NCBI GenBank assembly: GCA_036873135.1
Contig: JAPTYO010000011.1
Coordinates: 3,890,298-3,954,297, forward strand
Source: Clarkia xantiana subsp. parviflora
Lineage: Eukaryota; Streptophyta; Magnoliopsida; Myrtales; Onagraceae
Length of the DNA stretch: 64,000 nt
Direction of reading: 5' to 3'
This document shows positions 22,417-35,125 of the stretch, piece after piece. Positions within the stretch are counted from its first letter, which is position 1. Every line of letters starts with the position of its first letter. Below the pieces are notes generated by a model. It searched no databases. It was not told the DNA's origin and was given only the letters and a program-made list of their open reading frames with translations. Both the position numbers and the translations under genes were made by a program.

Positions 22417-22696
22417 CTAAATATATACGTGGATGCTCTTAAGCTTTATATTATGATGTCAAACTAATATTTAAAGCAGAAAATCGGAGCCTGAAGTCTG
22501 AACATTTGAAAAAGAAACCTAAGTATAATAATATGAATACTAAAAAATTAAAAAAGTTGGAGACAAAAGCTGAAAAGCTAATAGGGGTTTAGGATAAGAA
22601 ATTGGGCAATCATGTAAAGTGGCCAGCTAGGCCCATTAATATATAACGGCCCGACACTGTCCCAGGATTCATGGGAGCCGCCGGACATTATTTACA

Positions 22697-22697
<1 letters not shown>

Positions 22698-22749
<52 letters not shown>
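22698..22749. repeat. ATT then AT microsatellite
   Basis: About 12 ATT triplets followed directly by about 8 AT dinucleotides. Confidence 0.95.
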
Positions 22750-23582
22750 GTACGTATAATAAATATATAATATTATATAAATATATAAATAACTATTATT
22801 AGACTTTTGTGTAGCAAATAGCTATAGATGGCATATTTATAGATCATATATAAATTATTACATCAAAGCCGTTAAAACAAATAATTAAAGGAAAAGAACA
22901 TATAAAGTTTGGTCGGGAGTTTTTTTTTTTATTTCTACTAAAAATGGAGCCTAATTAGAAACTATTTTCTTGGCCACGTAATTAGAAACTATACCTATCA
23001 ATTAACTACAGTGATGAATTTGGATTTATTTGCTTAATAGATTCGAAAATTTTAAACACGGGGAAAATTATTTATTTAAGAAACAAATATGTTCGCCAAC
23101 AAAAATATGTTTAATAGAAATTAAAAACGACCCCATGCAAATTAAAATATACTAAAATAATTATAGTTCTACTTCATTTTTTCTATTAAGTTAAAAAAAA
23201 TTATGTGACGAAATTAGTAAATTTAAGATTTAAAACACATCGGAATTAACAATTGTGTAGAGTTAACGTTATTAAATAATATTTTATAATTTTAATATTT
23301 AAAAAAAATTGCATTCTTCAATTTATTATAATATAATTTTTACTTTTAAGTATCATAATTAAATAGTTATAACTTTTTCTATAATATTCTAACTTACGAA
23401 CATATTTCTTTCATGTAATAGTAGATATATGAAAACTTCCTAAATGATATGACATTATGCATTCTCAACTTACATACAACTGTAAGTCTCTAATAAATTA
23501 ATCAACAATAAGATAATATGTTCTTTAAAAATAACCTAAATTTTTATATAAGTAGAATCTCAGACAAAAACGAGTAAAATTA

Positions 23583-23830
23583 TTATTTTTTTTATTCAGG
23601 AAAAAGGAATGGGCTAGTAGTTGCGACCCTATGCCCATCCCGCTACGTAATGTTCGAGCTCTCATGCTCACGGACTGCTTTTTCTCCGACCAGACTTAGC
23701 GAGCAACCAGCGCATGCACTGGTCTCGTCAACGTAGCCCCACCAGCAGCCTAGTATAGTCAAGAAGCCGGCCCGTGCCCAGTTCTACTTGCCTCCTCATA
23801 TGTCTGACGCGGTGTGTAGTTCAGTCGGAA
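23583..23830 (-). mobile_element. SINE-like retroposon, copy a
   Basis: About 230 bp sharing long blocks with 25867-26117, for example GCTACGTAATGTTCGAGCTCTC and CAGCCTAGTATAGTCAAGAAGCCGG. On the plus strand it is preceded by a T-rich tract, so read on the minus strand it ends in an A-rich tail, as retroposons do. It does not code. Pol III boxes are not clear, so SINE is an inference. Confidence 0.5.
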
Positions 23831-24889
23831 CCTGATATTTTTTAATATAATGTGGAAGGGAGTTTTTTTTTTAAGTGGAAGAGAGATATGTGTTAGTACA
23901 GCCATTCTTTCAATTTTTTCTATGGGGAATTAATCAAGGGGAGACATATTGTATAAGTAGGGTCTTATTAGGTATCCTAGAAGTGTAGATGTATATATAA
24001 ATGGAATTCCTAAATACAAACATTAGTTAGTGGCACATTTTCCATAATGGAAAATATTAAAATGCTATAATATATAATATTCATATTGCATGTACCTTCG
24101 AGTTGGTATTAGGGCATGTATAGTAGACCTATAATTTATTTATTTTCCACAGAAAATGATGTGTTAATAGTGTTGATTATGTAGTTAAAAACTCGTTTCT
24201 AGGTCGTAGAAACGCACGTTTTTACATTTTACTATAAAAATGAGTTAAAACGTAACCATAGTTGCTTTTGAATAGAAATGGGTAGAAATGTGCGTAAAGT
24301 CGTAAAAACGGTAGAAATGTAAGTTTTTACCGCCTATAGTTTCTATAATTATTTGCTAATAATTTTCTAAATCTAAAAAACTATATCAAATCCACAAAAT
24401 TTATCAACCAAACATACGGAATTTTTTTCATGAATTTTAAATTTTGCTTCAAATTATCTTCTGTTTATTCAAAACATATACTTATTTTATTCAAATTCAA
24501 TATATGTTACCCAAGAGTTCTAGACCCCTCAACATCTCTTTTTATTTTACACTACTAAAACCCTAAAATCTCAATTGAGATATAAACCCAAACTTCATTT
24601 GACCCGTCAATTCTTCTTACAATTCATCAACAATTGATCATCATGACGACTGATGTGACTATTGATGGATTCATATATTTTGTTGAAAACAAATGTTATC
24701 GGCTATTAATGAGTATATTTACCACTTTTGTATTTCTTTTGCATAATTACATATATGTATATTTATACATTACATTATTAATTTTCGCCTATAGGTAGAT
24801 ACTTACGTTTCTACGTTGTGTCAATACGACTCGGCTTTACTTACTATTTTCCTTCTCTACATAGAAACTCTTTTTTAACTACATATAGG

Positions 24890-25045
24890 ATGACGACCAT
24901 ATGTCAAATCGGTCTGCTACGTAATGTTTCGACTCTCTCTTATTCGCGGTCTAGAGTTTTTTCCAACTAGACTTATTAGTGAACAATCAACGCATTTATT
25001 GATCAATGTAGTAACTCCACTAACAATCTAGTTAGACCTATAATT
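24890..25045 (-). mobile_element. SINE-like retroposon, degenerate copy b
   Basis: Retains CTACGTAATGTTTCGA, CCAACTAGACTTATTAGTGA and CTCCACTAACAATCTAGT from the family at 23583 and 25867, with many substitutions and no tail. Confidence 0.4.
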
Positions 25046-25866
25046 TATTCATGATTTGTCCTGACTAAAAACAAATATTTCAATTAAAGTAGTGCACTAA
25101 ATTAAAATGTACGTAAGAAAGTTACATGTATAGAATATAAAATTGCGATGACGCCTCATGAAAATAGCATTGGGACTACAAAAAAAAATTGTAGGAATTT
25201 ATTAATAACTGTTAATTAATTATGGGATTAACATAAAGTTGTGAGCAATTGCATGCTTTGGTCCTTTCAACCAAAGCAACAGACACAAGAACGTCTAGGA
25301 TGGAGCAGATCCAGCCCTTGCGAGTCCTCAACACATGCAACCTTTGATTGGGAACCCAAAAAGAAGCCAAATATGACTTAAATAAGTGGAGATTAATTAA
25401 TTTTTTATATGCAATAATTGAAAAATATTTTGTATTAATTATGTTATATATACTATAGTGTGTACTCTTCTTAGCTAATTTTATAATTTCTTGAAAACTC
25501 GTGAGCCTAGCATTCCATTGCTATTTAATGTTTTTATTTGTGATTTAACAAGTTGAATTGTCTATGTATAACCTCAATTGTTGCAATATTAAGCCCCACT
25601 AGACCTCTTATCCTACTATTACAAATTTACAATTGAGCTTCTACTCAATCAAAACTCAACTAGACACGAACTATAGTCCAGAGGAGAAGATCTATGATTA
25701 GAGTTCGTTAAAACCTTGAATATGGATCTTCTGACTAGATCTCAGTCGAGTCTCAATGGAGTTAAAAGTAGAAAAATGTTAATATTTATCTATTTTAAAA
25801 GTATTTAACAATACATTTGGATAGTGAGTGGCCAAATTTTAAATAACTTTTTCTTTATACATAGTA

Positions 25867-26117
25867 AAAGTTTTTTTTTTTTTTGCCAAAATAAGGAATG
25901 GGCTAGTAATGGCGACCCTAGTCCCGTCCAGCTACGTAATGTTCGAGCTCTCCTGCTCACGGTCTGGTTTTTTTCCGACCAGACTTAGCGAGCAACTAGC
26001 GCACACACTGCCCTTGTCAACGTAGCCCCACTAGCAGCCTAGTATAGTCAAGAAGCCGGACCGTGCTAGTTCTACTCACCTTTTCATATGCCTAATGCGG
26101 TGTGTGGGCCAGACTAA
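25867..26117 (-). mobile_element. SINE-like retroposon, copy c
   Basis: Best-preserved family member. The minus strand ends in about 14 A (plus-strand T run at 25868-25884). It shares nearly all blocks with copy a. The C-to-T pattern differs from copy a, as expected for independent insertions. Confidence 0.55.
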
Positions 26118-26185
26118 ACATAGTAAAAGTTGAAACGCATTTTTGCATGCATTACATTATTGTCTTAAGTTTGGCCGAAAACAAA

Positions 26186-26340
26186 CACTACAAGAAAATT
26201 GGTAATTTGTGATGACATTTCTTTATTTAAAAAAAGAAATCCTCACAAATTATAAGAATTTTCAAATAATTTATTAAATTTCAAGCGAAGTTCCATACAA
26301 AATTCAAAGTTTGTTTTGAATTTTTCTCACAAATTTGCAG
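26186..26340 (+). mobile_element. Terminus of a CACTA transposon
   Basis: Starts CACTACAAGAAAA, the terminal motif of plant CACTA (En/Spm) elements. It is followed by a subterminal palindrome in which AATTTGTGA...CATTTC pairs with GAAAT...CTCACAAATT. I did not find the opposite terminus in the window, so the far end is unknown. Confidence 0.55.
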
Positions 26341-26512
26341 TTTAACTTTTTTGTTAAGAGTCATTCTATTAGAAAAAAAAAATGTTGCATTTTCAAAGAA
26401 TTTTCATCATTCCATTTTAAATGAATTTATATGTCCTTCCAAATAAATCTCTAATGAAAACTGATTTTTACGGTGAAATTTCATTAAGATATACTAGACA
26501 TCAAACTCAAAC

Positions 26513-27808
26513 TCTTAAATTCCACATTGGGCCAAGTCAAACCCAACGGGCCAATATCGAGCAACCATTTTCACAAGTGGGGTTCCATCCTAAAACCAAT
26601 TGGTAATAGGAGGAGGTAACCCACTTGCATATATAGTGCTCTAATCTAATATTCCCACCGGTGTGGGACAATCTCTCATGGTGGAGTTCAACACACCCCC
26701 GCACCATGAGGACTCTAATAAGGCGCCGGTTTTTTCAAATCCGAACGGGTTGGGACTAATTTTTAATAAAACCCACTCACACGCCCAGGCCTAATCCAGA
26801 CCCAAATATTGTACGTGGAGCCAACTAGGGGACACAAACCCACACACCGCTAATAATCGGAACCGGGCTTTGGCTCTGATACCATCTTAAATTCCACATT
26901 TGGCCAAGTCAAACCCAACGGGCCAATATCGAGCAACCATTTTCACAAGTGGGGTTCCATCCTAAAACCAATTGGTAATAGGAGGAGGTAACCCACTTGC
27001 ATATATAGTGCTCTAATCTAATATTCCCACCGGTGTGGGACAATCTCTCATGGTGGAGTTCAACACACCCCCGCACCATGAGGACTCTAATAAGGCGCCG
27101 ATTTTTTCAAATCCGAACGGGTTGGGACTAATTTTTAATAAACCCCACTCACACGCCCAGGCCTAATCCAGACCCAAATATTGTACGTGGAGCCAACAAG
27201 GGGACACAAACCCACACACCGCTAATAATCGGAACCGGGCTTTGGCTCTGATACCATCTTAAATTCCACATTTGGCCAAGTCAAACCCAACGGGCCAATA
27301 TCGAGCAACCATTTTCACAAGTGGGGTTCCATCCTAAAACCAATTGGTAATAGGAGGAGGTAACCCACTTGCATATATAGTGCTCTAATCTAATATTCCC
27401 ACCGGTGTGGGACAATCTCTCATGGTGGAGTTCAACACACCCCCGCACCATGAGGACTCTAATAAGGCGCCGGTTTTTTCAAATCCGAACGGGTTGGGAC
27501 TAATTTTTAATAAACCCCACTCACACGCCCAGGCCTAATCCAGACCCAAATATTGTACGTGGAGCCAACATGGGGACACAAACCCACACACCGCTAATAA
27601 TCGGAACCGGGCTTTGGCTCTGATACCATCTTAAATTCCACATTGGGTCAAGTCAAACCCAACGGGCCAATATCGAGCAACCATTTTCACAAGTGGGGTT
27701 CCATCCTAAACTAATTGATAATAGGAGGAGGTAACCCACTTGCATATATAGTGCTCTAATCTAATATTCCCACCGGTGTGGGACAATCTCTCATGGTTGA
27801 GTTCAACA
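26513..27808 (-). mobile_element. TRIM retrotransposon tandem array (four LTRs, three internal regions)
   Basis: Four LTRs of 180-181 bp (26513-26693, 26885-27065, 27257-27437, 27629-27808) alternate with three internal regions of 191 bp. The minus strand reads TGTTGAACTCCACC at each LTR start, and each internal region opens ATGGTATCAGAGCC, the initiator-methionine tRNA primer site. A G-rich tract precedes the next LTR. A perfect 5 bp duplication CAAAC flanks the whole array (26508-26512 and 27809-27813). There is no coding capacity. The copies are almost identical, which implies recent unequal exchange or template switching. Confidence 0.9.
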
Positions 27809-28066
27809 CAAACCATGAACACAAAACCGGATGGTGAAGTAAACATTTTTTTTTCTTTGCATAATTAACTTAATAATAATTAAGAATTCACTTCAAAAAA
27901 AGACTCTACAACATATGATCATAGACCAAATAAAAACACCTAAATAATTACATTTCACTATCAACAAATAAATAAAATCACGATCTCTCCAACACCCTAT
28001 ATATCATATAATATATAACTACACAATATATATCGTTTCATATCCACTTATCATGAGCTCCATTTT

Positions 28067-31000
28067 TCACTCACTATCGCCGAGTTTCTTGAATATAACT
28101 TGCGCACCGTGTTGCGGATACATCATCAATAGAACCGTGGGCGCGTGTTCGTAGCTCGGCGCTAGCTCGAACGAGAACCTCTGAAGTATCAACGCGATCG
28201 TCACCTTCGCTTGAAGGACCGCGAGATTTTGGCCAATGCAGTTATGGATACCTTAAGGAATAAATATATTAGGAAAATATATTTTATTTTTTAAAAAATA
28301 AGATAATATACATTTTCAGTATTCTGTATACCTAATCCGAATGGGATGAAAGCCGCGGGTCGGGTCCGAGCCCTGGTTGGGTCGGTAGAGAAGCGGTCAG
28401 GGTTGAACTCGGTTGCGTCTGGGCCCCACACGGCTTGGTCGTGATGGAGACCTAGGATCGGGATCAAGAGCTCGGTTCCTCGTGGGATCATGTATCCCCC
28501 GAGCCGAGTATCGTATTTGGTGCGACGAATGGTTGCAACCGTTGGCGAGTATAGACGCAGAACCTCGTTTAGGATCATGTTTAGCTGCATAATTAAGTTA
28601 ATTAAACAATATTAAGATTATTTGGTCAAAAAATGTTGAGATTATTTGGCCAAAACAATATATGAATCTCTATCAAGACATGTTTTGTCTATGTACACAC
28701 ATATTTGCTGAAGCAAGGGGCAAAATGCCAAAATGATCATTTTATTAGGGGATACAATTGAAACTAGTTAATTAGTTTAGGGTAAAATTAGACGACTTTC
28801 AAAAGTAAGAGGCATTATTAGCCCCACTAGACCTAATAAGCTTCATGGATTTTTGCAGCACAAAGTTTCAGAAAACTATTAATTTTTTTTTTTTTTTAAA
28901 TGTGCTAGTAAAATCGATTTTATTTTCGTACCACTATGTAATGTTTGAACTTTCTTACTCATTTATGATTGCATATTATATATTTGAACAATCAGCACAG
29001 ACACTAATCACATCAATGTAACATCATCATCAATCTAGTATAGTCGAAAAGCCGGTCTATTAGACACTAACACTCATTTTTCCAAGAAATAATTTTAATC
29101 AAGTTAATAATAGAGTTAAACCATATAGAAGAGATCACTCTTTATCACTACATAACAGTGTTGTGTAAACTAATTATTAACTTACTAAAGTATTATTTGT
29201 TTTCCTTCTTTTTATAAAGTTACTAATTAAGCCTATAGAACTTTCCATTAATATTAATATATATTATCATAATGCATGTATCATTTCTATAAGCCCGACC
29301 AAAAAGGGTTGATCTCAAACTGATAAACAAAAACAAACCGTGGAGAAAAACAAGGGTTTGGTCGTGCCATGCACTAAATCTAAAACAAAAGAGACAAAAC
29401 CATGTAATGAAATAAAAAAGCAAAATAAAAAATAGAATAAAAATAATGCTTTTTGTTTTTGGCAACTTACATTCTTGAGCTTTCCAAGATCATCCTTGGT
29501 GGGGACACGTGGGCAGGGCCCACACACAGTCAGCACCTCGTCACGTGCCAGGTCCTGCCACCGTGGATGCATGGCGAGGAGGACGGTGGTCCACGTCAGC
29601 AGGCTGGAGGTGGTTTCTTTCCCGGCGAAGAAGAAACCTTTGCATTCCTCGATGATGTCGGATACAGTGAAGGTTGAAGATGACGAAGCTTCGATCATGA
29701 GCCCTAGCAAATCTTTGGGAGCTGACTCATCAATATGGTTGCCGTTGATTGGTTCGTTGGTTTCTTTGCGACGGTTGATGAGTTTTCTTAGTGAGTTCTT
29801 CACTTCTCTTTCTAATCTCCATGATTTCATGTTCATCTTGGTTGGTAAGAACCTGAATATTATGCACCACCATGATTATTATACGAGCAATGCTACAAAT
29901 TGTAAAATTTATTATAAATATTCCATTTTTTCGTGGATAAGAAATTTGAAAAATGTTTACTGTTCAAATAATGCTATAAACTGTGAAAAATTATGTGAAA
30001 ATGAATGAATATCCAAATTGACGATTTTTTCTTCTAAAAATGTCTTTTTTAGAATTTTGATATGATATTTACTATTTAAATAATACTATATATAAACTAG
30101 AAATTTATGCGAAAAATGCCCCTCAATCATTTTATCTTAGAGAATGCATTTTTTTTTTTTTTTTTTGCTTACTATATGATTTATGCAAGTAATGCTATAA
30201 ACTGCGAAATTTAGTGCGGAATTTATTAATTATCTCACCCCAATTATTTTTCCCTGAAAATGGTTTTTTTCCTCTCCATGAGTAGGAACTTGAGATCATG
30301 TTTACTATGTAAGCAATGCTATAAACTATAAAATTTAAATGAGAATACATTTTCTCAATTTATAAAAATGGTGAAATTATTTCAAATTTATAGAATAATT
30401 TAGTTTCAATGAGACATACATACCTATAACCAGGGATGAAGACTTTTTGAAAAGCAAGGGCAGCAAGAAGCATTTGTTGAGCTTGAAGTTGATAAATGGC
30501 TTTGCCTTCTTCATGGCTAATCCCAAATGCAGCTCTGCTAATCACATCTTCCATTAGGGTTTGGAACCCATCAAATACTTCCACTTCTTCACCACCATTC
30601 ACTTTCACCTCCCATTTATCCATCATTTCAATTACACTTTTCGACACCTCCGGAACAAGCATCTACAGAAACGATTTTAACATTAACGCCTTCATAAAAT
30701 AAATTTTAAAAATAATAATAATATGTATTCAGTATCTATATAACTTAATCAGAATATACTAAAATATATTTATTCATAATATATTTATTTCATGATATAT
30801 ACTTACTTTGAGGTTTTCCATAAGGAAGCTTGGAGCAATGATTTTTCTATGGAGAGCCCATTTTTCGCCCTTGAGTTCGAGGAGTCCTTCGCCTTCGAGC
30901 TGCCTCACAAGTGGGTGCGGTTCGGTTTTCTCGTATACCTTTGATTTCGTTAACACTTCTCGAACCAGGTCCGGGTCGGAGATCACTAGACGGGCCATGG

Positions 31001-32473
31001 GTCCGAACCAGATAAGAAACACCGAACCTACATTTATAACATAACATAGTAATTAATTAATTAATTAATTTTCAATGAAAATGTCAATATTATGATTAAT
31101 ACACACAATGACGGGTTTTTGCATTAATATACGATTTAAATTAGATTATTGGGGAAAAAACATAGATATGTGTAGCTTTTCCTTGTTTCCAGCCAAAATT
31201 AAGGAATTAGAAAAATAGAAATTATTTGAGAGAAATAATTATTAATATAAAACTAAAACAGTTAAGAAATTACGCAGTTGTTGACTTTCAGACGTCCCAA
31301 AAACTCGATCTGAAGCTTCCGATCTTTCCATGATTTGACAGAGTGGACAACATATATAAATAGTATATACAACTCTTTATTTATAATAAAAAAAAAAAAA
31401 CTCTTTATTTTATATATAGACAAATAATTTACACATAAAATACTCTATATTACGAAAATTAAACAAAACGTGAAACTTATATTTGATTTTACCAAAAATA
31501 GAAGTTAAAATAATCTTCTCTTAAGGGGAAAAAACGTTATAAACAAAAATCAAAACTATAGTGAAAATACTGTAAAATGTGAAATTCAGAAGTAAGAAGT
31601 ATATTTATAAATAATAAAATAATTAAGTTAACAGAATACTCAACCGTTTTCAAAAAAAAAAAAAAAAAAATTGAAAATTTTGCAACTTTAGCATGATTCA
31701 TTAATTAGGTAAATAATTAATTGCATGTCATATGGTAGAATTCTTGAAAGCTTCATTTCTTAATTAGAAATTTTAGAATTAAGTTCTGCTCAAGTTTTAT
31801 GAATAAAAAATATTTATAAATAGCATTTTACCGACTTGATATGAGTGAATATTATCTAAGGTTTGGCACATAAAACATCCCGTAAAAAATAAAAATAAAA
31901 ATTTACAAAATAACCCATATGTAATATGGTAGAATTCTTGAAAACTAGAAGTTTCAAATTAAATTTTGCTAGACTTTCAGGAATAAAAAAATATTTATAA
32001 CTAGCACCGTCCTGACTTAATACGAGCGGATTATTCTAGGGTCTGTCATAAGACTCCCCGTAAGTTAAAAAAAATACTAAATGACCCGATGTTAGCCGAA
32101 TTATTTTACGATCCGACATCTAAGACATTTCTTGGAAAAAAAAAAAAGAGAGAAATTAATTAAGTTAATTACCATATAATTTCTTCCAATAATGGTAGAA
32201 AGAAAGAACTCTTGGGAGAATATTGTGTGAAAGATGAGGAATGGGTTTCGAAGCAGCTTCCTTCATCATCTTCTCCATTTCCTTTGCATTCCCGATGAAC
32301 AGCTTATACGGCGGCCCTCTGATCCCTTGCTTGGCGAAGTGGCCCTCCATCCGCCGTGGCCGCCACCACAGCTGCTTCACCACCTTCAACGCGAAAGCCG
32401 CCACCAGGTAGAGAGCCGCCAGTTTCAGACACTGCAACAACAGTTCTTGATGCTCAACCGCCATGACCGCCAT
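28067..32473 (-). CDS. CYP734A-like: Cytochrome P450, CYP734A-like (brassinosteroid-inactivating type)
   Basis: Six exons on the minus strand: 32473..32173, 31027..30807, 30662..30424, 29852..29471, 28584..28332 and 28251..28067. All have GT..AG borders and joining phases 1, 0, 2, 0 and 1, giving 526 residues. The start is the ATG at 32473 (MAVMAVEHQ); a second in-frame ATG lies at 32464. An N-terminal membrane anchor (about residues 8-31) precedes QGIRGPPYKLFIGN. P450 landmarks are AGKETT (330-335), ExxR (388-391), FNPDRF (441-446) and the heme loop FGLGIHNCIG (463-472) with Cys470. Length and these blocks match the CYP734A (BAS1) family, which hydroxylates C-26 of brassinolide and castasterone at the ER and so lowers hormone level. 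The heme loop has His468 where the family usually has Arg. The assignment is by recognition, not alignment; another CYP72-clan role is possible. Confidence 0.88.
28885..29067 (-). mobile_element. SINE-like retroposon, degenerate copy d, in intron 4 of the P450
   Basis: Retains a T-rich start, CTATGTAATGTTTGAACT, CATCAATGTAAC and CAATCTAGTATAGTCGAAAAGCCGG. It is the most diverged of the four copies and lies within intron 4 (28585-29470). Confidence 0.45.
29880..30335. repeat. Diverged short repeats in P450 intron 3
   Basis: The phrase AATGCTATAAACTGTGAAA and variants recur about every 100 bp (near 29888, 29971, 30088, 30192 and 30315), each followed by a GAAAATG-like AT-rich stretch. It looks like an old tandem expansion inside the intron. 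Confidence 0.5.
31731..32075. repeat. Diverged tandem duplication in P450 intron 1
   Basis: TATGGTAGAATTCTTGAAA occurs at 31731 and 31925, and the following 150 bases of each copy correspond (AATAAAAAATATTTATAA...TAGCA). Offset is about 194 bp. Confidence 0.6.
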
Positions 32474-32635
32474 GATCGTGTTTCTGAAGCTTTGATGAAG
32501 AAGAAGATGAATATGGCGATGGCGGTGATGAATGGATGGATAGATAGAAAGTGGTTTCAAGAAAGACAACAATTTGATTTCTTTATAGATAGCATTAGCA
32601 TGCGTTACATTGCTTTGCTTGTCTCTTTGGTGTTG

Positions 32636-32692
32636 TAGAGAGAGAATACAGAGAGGAGAGAGAGAGAGAGTAATGGAGAGAAGAGAGGGAGA
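32636..32692 (-). promoter_or_regulatory. GA-rich tract upstream of the P450
   Basis: Clustered GAGA repeats on the plus strand (CT-rich on the gene strand) lie 160-220 bases before the P450 start. Such tracts are common in plant 5' leaders and core promoters. No clear TATA box was assigned. Confidence 0.4.
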
Positions 32693-33548
32693 GAGCCAGT
32701 TGGAGTTGTATAGGCCAAAGAGTCAACGAAATTCCTTTTATATGTCAAAAATGATGTTTATTTTTATTTTTTCTGTTTTATTTTTTAGAAAAGATAAGTT
32801 TTAAGGAGACCAATAGACATTGAAATTTACTAAGTTTGTATTTATTTGAATTAAAGGGTAAACCGAGTTAATTCTGTAATATGGTGTATCGGTTCATTGT
32901 TTCAACTCTTAAGCATATGTTAAAAGTTGAAATTTCATAAGTGACTTTGATAATAGAAATATATTTATGATCAATACTTTATCCATTACAGACTGACCTG
33001 ATGCAAGTGGTAATTAGTTTACGTGTAGAGCAAGCATGCTACAGGCGTTTCCCTTCAAATGGACCACTCGGAAAAAAAAGGTTAAACTGAATTCTTTTTT
33101 TAGAAACAAATTGAGTTCTGTTTTTAGAAACAAACCGAGTTTAAATCTTATTAAATAAATCTTCTTAAAAAGTACTTTAATTTTAACGTTTATGATCTGA
33201 AATTACGGAAACAATTATATACACACAAAAAAACATCGAAAAGTATTTTCTATATGGTGTGATTTGTTCGGTCGGATGTAAATAGCGATACGCAAATTAG
33301 ATTGTCATACAATTTAAAAAGAATGTCAAATTAACAAAGTATTTATACCTCAATCTCCTCTCATTTGTTTTAATTCTGCTTCTTGATTGTAATTCAGGCA
33401 ATAATTGAACTACATGAATAAAGTGATATTTTGTTTTGTTTTTAAAAATAATCTTTGTTCTTGTATTGAATGTTTTGAATTCAACCCTCATACACTCATA
33501 ATAGTCAATTAAATTTCTGCTGAACAGAACTACAAAATTTTATTTTGG

Positions 33549-33790
33549 TGAAAGTTTAAATTCCACATTAGACCAAGTCAATTTCAACGGGCTAATATAA
33601 AACAATTATCACAGACACCGCGAGAATTCTTTGTTAAGGTACCGTTTTTCCAAATCGAAATGAGTTGAGACTAATTTCAACAAATATCTTTCGCGTCCAT
33701 GTTCAATTCATACAAATTTGGCGTATGGTGTTAAAGGAAACACAAACCTAACATTTTCAATCATAATGGGACTTTGATACCATGTAAATT
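33549..33790 (-). mobile_element. Decayed TRIM relic
   Basis: Reads AAATTCCACATTAGACCAAGTCAA, then CAACGGGCTAAT, then the internal region ending in TTTGATACCATGTAAATTC. It matches the LTR, internal region and primer site of the array at 26513-27808 but is heavily diverged and partly deleted. Confidence 0.6.
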
Positions 33791-34928
33791 CATTATTTGT
33801 TAAATTAAAAGTAGTCTAAATTATGTAATACGATGCAGCAATTCATCGTTTCATCTTTTAATTAGAGATATCTGGTTTAAATACCGTCAAGCCCATAAAA
33901 TGAAAAAATATTCATAACCTACACTTAAATCTTTATGCGTTAATATGTACAAATAATATGAAGTAAATATATTACGGTTATACCCTTCTAACTGAGATTT
34001 ATAGCACTAGTGGTCTACCTGATAAATACTTTTCTAGATAGATAGATTTTATATAAATAGTGAAAATTGGGAATAAATTTTCTAAAAAAGATATATATAT
34101 TACAAACAGGGGATACATAATTAAGATCTAATCTTTCTGTTATGATGTGTATCTCCCTTATATACGATTTGCTCTGTTCATGGGGTGTCATTTTAGAGTC
34201 AACTCTTGTCCTAATGAATGAGATCGATCATGTGAGAATCCTCATAACTTAATACATTCACTTTGTTCACATTGTATATGTGAATAATAAATACCTATAT
34301 ATATATAATTTAATTTAAAGAGTTCAATAACTTGCATGCATTATAATGGAAATAGAATAGTATTTTTTTTTTATCAGTATATATATATGTCATTGTCATG
34401 ACTCTATAAAAAAATGATAATAATTGATATGGTTAGAGCCAACCCTGTTTTGAATTCTGATATATATTTTTTAATTATCCGTAAATTTGAATATTTGCAA
34501 CGTATAACGCGTATTAGGTGTATGTGGGTGGGTGGGGATAGCTATTATCAATTTCACTTTTCGAAGGTCAAATTTAAGCGGATGTTTTTTTATTTTAGTT
34601 TTGTATAAATATATATATTATTTGTTTGTATAATAACATGATAATGTTAGGTTTTCCAAATTGGTGCATTAAAAAAATAACAGAACAAAATTTGGTCCAC
34701 TTTCTTATTGGCGTGACGGATTCATATAATGAACTATTTAAAAAGTGTACAGTAAAAAATACTAAATTGCTAAATAATTTGGGATTTTTTGAAGCTAATA
34801 TGAAACTTAATTATATTTAGAAAGAATTCATCTTCCTAAATTAAATCATAAAAATACAAAGTTGTATGAATTATGGTTTGATGTATATATTCCAACGGAT
34901 ATTGTACGAACATGTCTGTTGTCATCGT

Positions 34929-35125
34929 GAATATGTTACAAAAATATGATCTAGCCGACTCTAAGATGATAATACATGATCAGACCTGACTGTAACGATA
35001 ATACACTAAAAAAATTAGCTAACATTTCAAATATATATATGAATATGTAACAGAAATATGATCCAACCGACTCTAAATGATATAAATACATGATCAGACC
35101 TGACTGTAATGATAATTATTCTAAA
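34929..35125. repeat. Tandem duplication of about 112 bp
   Basis: GAATATGTTACAAAAATATGAT with CCGACTCTAA and ATACATGATCAGACCTGACTG occurs at 34929 and again at 35041 with a few differences. Confidence 0.7.

Larger units (their letters stand above)
22417..26185. other. AT-rich intergenic region
   Basis: I find no gene here. It holds an ATT/AT microsatellite (22698-22749), three of the four SINE-like copies listed separately, and long AT-rich stretches with stops in all frames. Confidence 0.6.

Noticed and set aside
29223..30008. Plus-strand frames opposite P450 exon 4
   Set aside because: Antisense shadows of a well-supported exon.
34035..34055. TAGATAGATAGATT as a Helitron 5' terminus
   Set aside because: Simple-sequence similarity only; no matching CTRR end upstream.
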